From positions 124,001 to 188,000 of the forward strand of contig CAVVUF010000002.1 in the NCBI GenBank assembly GCA_963751425.1: a DNA stretch of 64,000 bases, in the 5' to 3' direction. Positions 62,501-64,000 of this stretch are shown one piece after another (within the stretch, counting starts at the first letter, position 1; every line of letters begins with the position of its first letter). Source of the stretch: CAVVUF01 sp963751425. Its GTDB lineage: Bacteria; Chloroflexota; Anaerolineae; Anaerolineales; UBA4823. Below the pieces are notes generated by a model. That model was given only the letters and a program-made list of their open reading frames with translations. It was not told the DNA's origin and did not search any database. The position numbers and the translations under genes are program-made.

Positions 62501-62561
62501 GCAGCGCATCGCCGCATTGGCAGAAGGTGTGGCAGAGATGTCGAAGCTGGAAGGGTTTTAG
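59547..62561 (+). CDS. glyQS: Glycyl-tRNA synthetase, fused alpha and beta subunits
   Basis: 1004 residues from ATG 59547 (a TTG at 59538 with AGGAAA is an alternative). Residues about 1-290 are the catalytic alpha subunit: MILNLQHFWADYGCIIWQPY, GPEPWNVAYVEPSIRPDDAR and YGLDRIAIALQRV. A short Ser-rich linker near residue 300 leads to the beta subunit, which starts FLLEIGTEELP and includes PMRWNSTNVLFSRPLRWLLA and VMKKHQRYF. The beta part carries the HD-like and anticodon-binding regions. Most bacteria of this type encode GlyQ and GlyS separately; single-chain forms are known in some lineages. Confidence 0.95.
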   Translation: MTQPLNFQSMILNLQHFWADYGCIIWQPYYAQVGAGTYNPATSLRVLGPEPWNVAYVEPSIRPDDARYGENPNRMQMHYQFQVILKPDPGNPQELYLQSLQALGIDPHQHDLRFVEDNWESPALGAWGLGWEVWLDGQEITQYTYFQQAGGHLCDPVSVEITYGLDRIAIALQRVRSFTEIRWNDTLTCGDVNLQAEQEHSRYYFEIADVERLQQMFDLFEHEAAACLEKGLVLPAHDYVLKCSHTFNVLDARGAIGVTERQAFFGRMRELSRGVADIYLDQRQRLEYPWLDDKASVRVQGKAESISSRSAPALTVPSPFLLEIGTEELPVGDLDTVLEQLRTRLPVLLDEQRLTYSQVQVLGTPRRLVALVQDLSPHQPDLEQVVKGPPAERAYDLLGQPTKAAEGFARSKGVSVGDLQVREMDGGRYVSAVVRQKGRPAVEVLADALPSLIEGLRVDKPMRWNSTNVLFSRPLRWLLALYGGQVVPFEFAGVSSGNTTRGLRFIEPETSPVNSVKEYLDFLADQGIILDGEQRKQVIQEQVKALMVEAGGEAKIDPGLLTEVMNLVEAPMAVRGSFDPTHLKLPREVLISVMKKHQRYFQVERNGELLPYFITVANRGRRDAQDMELVVEGNEHVIRARFADADFFVREDLKKPLADYLPRLGTLTFQVKLGSMLDKVKRITHLVQALSSAFSLDSAETAVAVRAAELCKADLGTHMVVEMTSLQGLIGRHYALRSGESPAVAEAIFEHYLPRFAGDALPHSKAGLVVGVADRLDTLAGLFAAGLAPSGAKDPFAQRRAALGLVQALIAQDLDFDLEYALKEIAIPGLPIPISAENKAACLQFIVERLRNLLLEQNFRYDVVDAILSAQGSNPARAARAVKALTTWVSRPDWNTILPAYARCVRITRDLKERYPVQPELLVEKEEKALLAALETAENSPRRPASVDDYLNAFLPMIPAVDRFFDAVLVMVEDRSLRENRLGILQRIAALAEGVAEMSKLEGF

Positions 62562-63238
62562 GCCGCTGCTTTAATTAACCGGCTGACCAATCCTGAGCCA
62601 AGGATCGCCATGCCGTCCGTGGTCATATAATGGCTGGAAGCGGCATCAAAAAGGATTGACGCCCGGCTGGGAAATTCCTCATCGCCAGGCCAGAGCACCG
62701 CAGCCAGGCGCAGGCGCGGCAGGGCTTGAAATGCATAGGCATATTCAGCCAGTGAGGTCAATTGCCAGCCGCTGGTGGCTTTGGCTGCCAGGTGGAAACT
62801 GGCAGGCTTTTCTCCGATGGCTTGCGCCAGCCGGTCGCCGCTGTATCCCTGGAAAGCCTGGTGATAGAACACTCCGCCTGGCAGCTCGCGGAAGCTGATC
62901 CAGCGGTCTGCCAGGTTGGTCCCATCGGCTGCCTTCAGATAAAAGAGGAAGAGGGAAAGGTCAAAGACCGGGCAATCTTTCCCGGTATCCAGGTACTGGG
63001 CTTCTAGGGCTGGCCAATGCAGGCTGACCGGGCGGTTCCAATATTTAAAGCGTAACTCTGCTCCTTGAAGCTGTGTCCCACTGCGGAATGCGAGCAGTTC
63101 AGGTTGTGACTTCTGCACATCCGCGCGCAGCTCCTCGAGCTGCCGGAGCATGCTTTCCTCCCAGGCTTGATGGGCGCGGGCGACGGCTGCGCTAGGCTCG
63201 TAAGCTTCTCCGCTGGCTTTTTCTGTCAGGCCTGGCAT
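62558..63238 (-). CDS. DUF3786 domain protein
   Basis: 226 residues. An amphipathic N-terminal helix (AHQAWEESMLRQLEELRADV) precedes the DUF3786 core: DKxCPVFDL-like GKDCPVFDLSLFLFYL, then GGVFYHQAFQGYSGDRLAQA, and a C-terminal block LAAVLWPGDEEFPSRASILF with TTDGMAILGSGLVSRL. Biochemical role unknown. It converges on glyQS with a 4-bp overlap. Confidence 0.72.
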   Translation of the reverse strand: MPGLTEKASGEAYEPSAAVARAHQAWEESMLRQLEELRADVQKSQPELLAFRSGTQLQGAELRFKYWNRPVSLHWPALEAQYLDTGKDCPVFDLSLFLFYLKAADGTNLADRWISFRELPGGVFYHQAFQGYSGDRLAQAIGEKPASFHLAAKATSGWQLTSLAEYAYAFQALPRLRLAAVLWPGDEEFPSRASILFDAASSHYMTTDGMAILGSGLVSRLIKAAA

Positions 63239-63256
63239 GTGTGGATCGTCCCTTTC

Positions 63257-64000
63257 TTAACTTGCTGCCGCTGTGGATGGGCTGGCTTCATCGCCGTTAA
63301 AGGTGCGTAGCTGCGGCCAGCGCCGCACAATCCAGGCTAAAGCCGCCAGGCAGCCAATCCCGCCCGTGATGATGGCGACTGGCGTGCTGAAGAGCTGGGC
63401 AACCACGCCTGCTTCCACTTCGCCGAGCTGCGGTCCACCCATGAAGAAAATCTGGTTGATGCTGGTCATGCGCCCACGGATGTAGTCTGGCGTTTGTAGC
63501 TGCCGGATGGTATTGCGAATGATGGTGCTCACCGAGTCCGAAGCGCCCATCAGGATCAAACCGATCATTGCCATGAGAAAACTTCTTGATAGGCCAAAAA
63601 GGATCGTCGAAAGGCCAAACGCGGCCACTGAAAGCAAGAAGAGCGGTCCCTGCCTGCGGATGATCGGGACTTGAGAGATCACCAGTGCCGCACTGACCGC
63701 GCCGATGGATTGCGCCGCCGACAGCCACCCATATTGGATCACGCCCACGTGCAGCACGTCTCGGGCAAATAGCGGCATCAGGGTATTCGCTGATGAGAAG
63801 AAGGTGGCAAAAAAATCCAATACCATTGTGGAAAGGATGATTGGCTGGTTGATAATAAATTGTATTCCCTCTCGAATCCCGTTCAGGTTGAGGGCTGGTT
63901 TTGTGCCAGCCGGCGCCTGCTGGGCTACCGGTCCCATCAAGATCAGGGCGATCAATACGGCCAAAAAAGAGATCGCATTGATCAGGTAAACGGCGGACTG
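63257..64000 (-). CDS. MFS transporter, C-terminal part (truncated by window end)
   Basis: The frame is open to position 64000 without a start of its own (QSAVYLINAISFLAVLIAL precedes), so the N-terminal half lies outside the window. Visible: six hydrophobic segments, the central-loop stretch GIREGIQFIINQPIILSTMV, and IRGRMTSINQIFFMGGPQLG in the second half. It resembles enterobactin-exporter or macrolide-efflux-type (EntS/MefA) MFS proteins. It lies 18 bp after the DUF3786 gene start, on the same strand. Confidence 0.85.
   Translation of the reverse strand, partial: QSAVYLINAISFLAVLIALILMGPVAQQAPAGTKPALNLNGIREGIQFIINQPIILSTMVLDFFATFFSSANTLMPLFARDVLHVGVIQYGWLSAAQSIGAVSAALVISQVPIIRRQGPLFLLSVAAFGLSTILFGLSRSFLMAMIGLILMGASDSVSTIIRNTIRQLQTPDYIRGRMTSINQIFFMGGPQLGEVEAGVVAQLFSTPVAIITGGIGCLAALAWIVRRWPQLRTFNGDEASPSTAAAS

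Noticed and set aside
1..64000. tRNA, rRNA, CRISPR arrays, transposases, integrases or phage genes
   Set aside because: None recognised on either strand by eye. A tRNA or CRISPR scanner could settle this for short elements.

Overview
The window looks like a chromosome segment from a Chloroflexota bacterium, probably of the Anaerolineae type. This is inferred from gene content and style: a fused glycyl-tRNA synthetase (GlyQS), long DUF11 surface proteins, Pro/Thr-rich secreted proteins, ABC-2/SpoIIM fusions, SD-led ATG, GTG and TTG starts, and moderate GC. No rRNA, tRNA, CRISPR array, prophage or insertion sequence was recognised. Genes are densely packed. No stretch above 300 bp lacks a gene; the longest gap (24224-24483) holds a regulatory leader.

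Layout. 1-943: operon of an ArsR-like regulator, a YxlE-like PLDc_N membrane protein and the start of a YxlF-like ABC ATPase. 967-1743: receiver-like/DUF3052 fusion. 1933-2427: small secreted repeat protein and its terminator. 2576-7339: mntH, uspA and a GH38 mannosidase-like gene. 7336-11803: leftward run with a bactofilin-like membrane protein, DUF4037, VOC and nucleotidyltransferase genes. 11872-15300: BrkB, P-loop kinase, PatB/MalY C-S lyase and DUF2721. 15465-20465: SerA-like dehydrogenase, M32 carboxypeptidase, lipoprotein and KamA radical SAM enzyme. 20484-24487: heterodimeric ABC exporter behind a leader-peptide attenuator. 24484-28276: PolB2-type DNA polymerase operon behind a LexA-box promoter. 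28375-34021: HD-GYP protein, lipase-like protein, a frameshifted membrane protein, OsmC and a DDN-type protein. 34223-42097: Pro/Thr-rich protein and a giant DUF11 repeat protein. 42244-43008: peroxiredoxin-glutaredoxin fusion with an in-frame UGA at the peroxidatic cysteine. 43196-47880: PlsC, DEDDh exonuclease, Zn/Cd-type P-ATPase and ADP-ribosylglycohydrolase. 47861-49782: anti-sigma, STAS and GerW-like operon. 49831-51250: tyrS behind a leader peptide with tandem Tyr codons. 51274-64000: HNH nuclease, ABC-2/SpoIIM transporter, lgt, pgsA, zinc-ribbon protein, esterase, MFS carrier, glyQS, DUF3786 and a truncated MFS gene.

Four observations stand out. (1) A selenocysteine peroxiredoxin with a well-formed bacterial SECIS hairpin. 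(2) A PolB2 polymerase, degenerate RadA-like protein, small helical protein and regulator operon whose TTGACA-16-TATAAT promoter has a GAACnnnnGTTC SOS box exactly in the spacer. (3) A ribosome-dependent attenuator candidate before the ABC exporter. (4) A separate tyrosine attenuator candidate before tyrS.

At least three genes (kamA, the membrane protein at 32048-33074 and the DUF11 protein), and perhaps a fourth (34223-35008), carry a one-base frame change. This could be assembly error, real decay or, for kamA, programmed -1 frameshifting at U UUU UUA.
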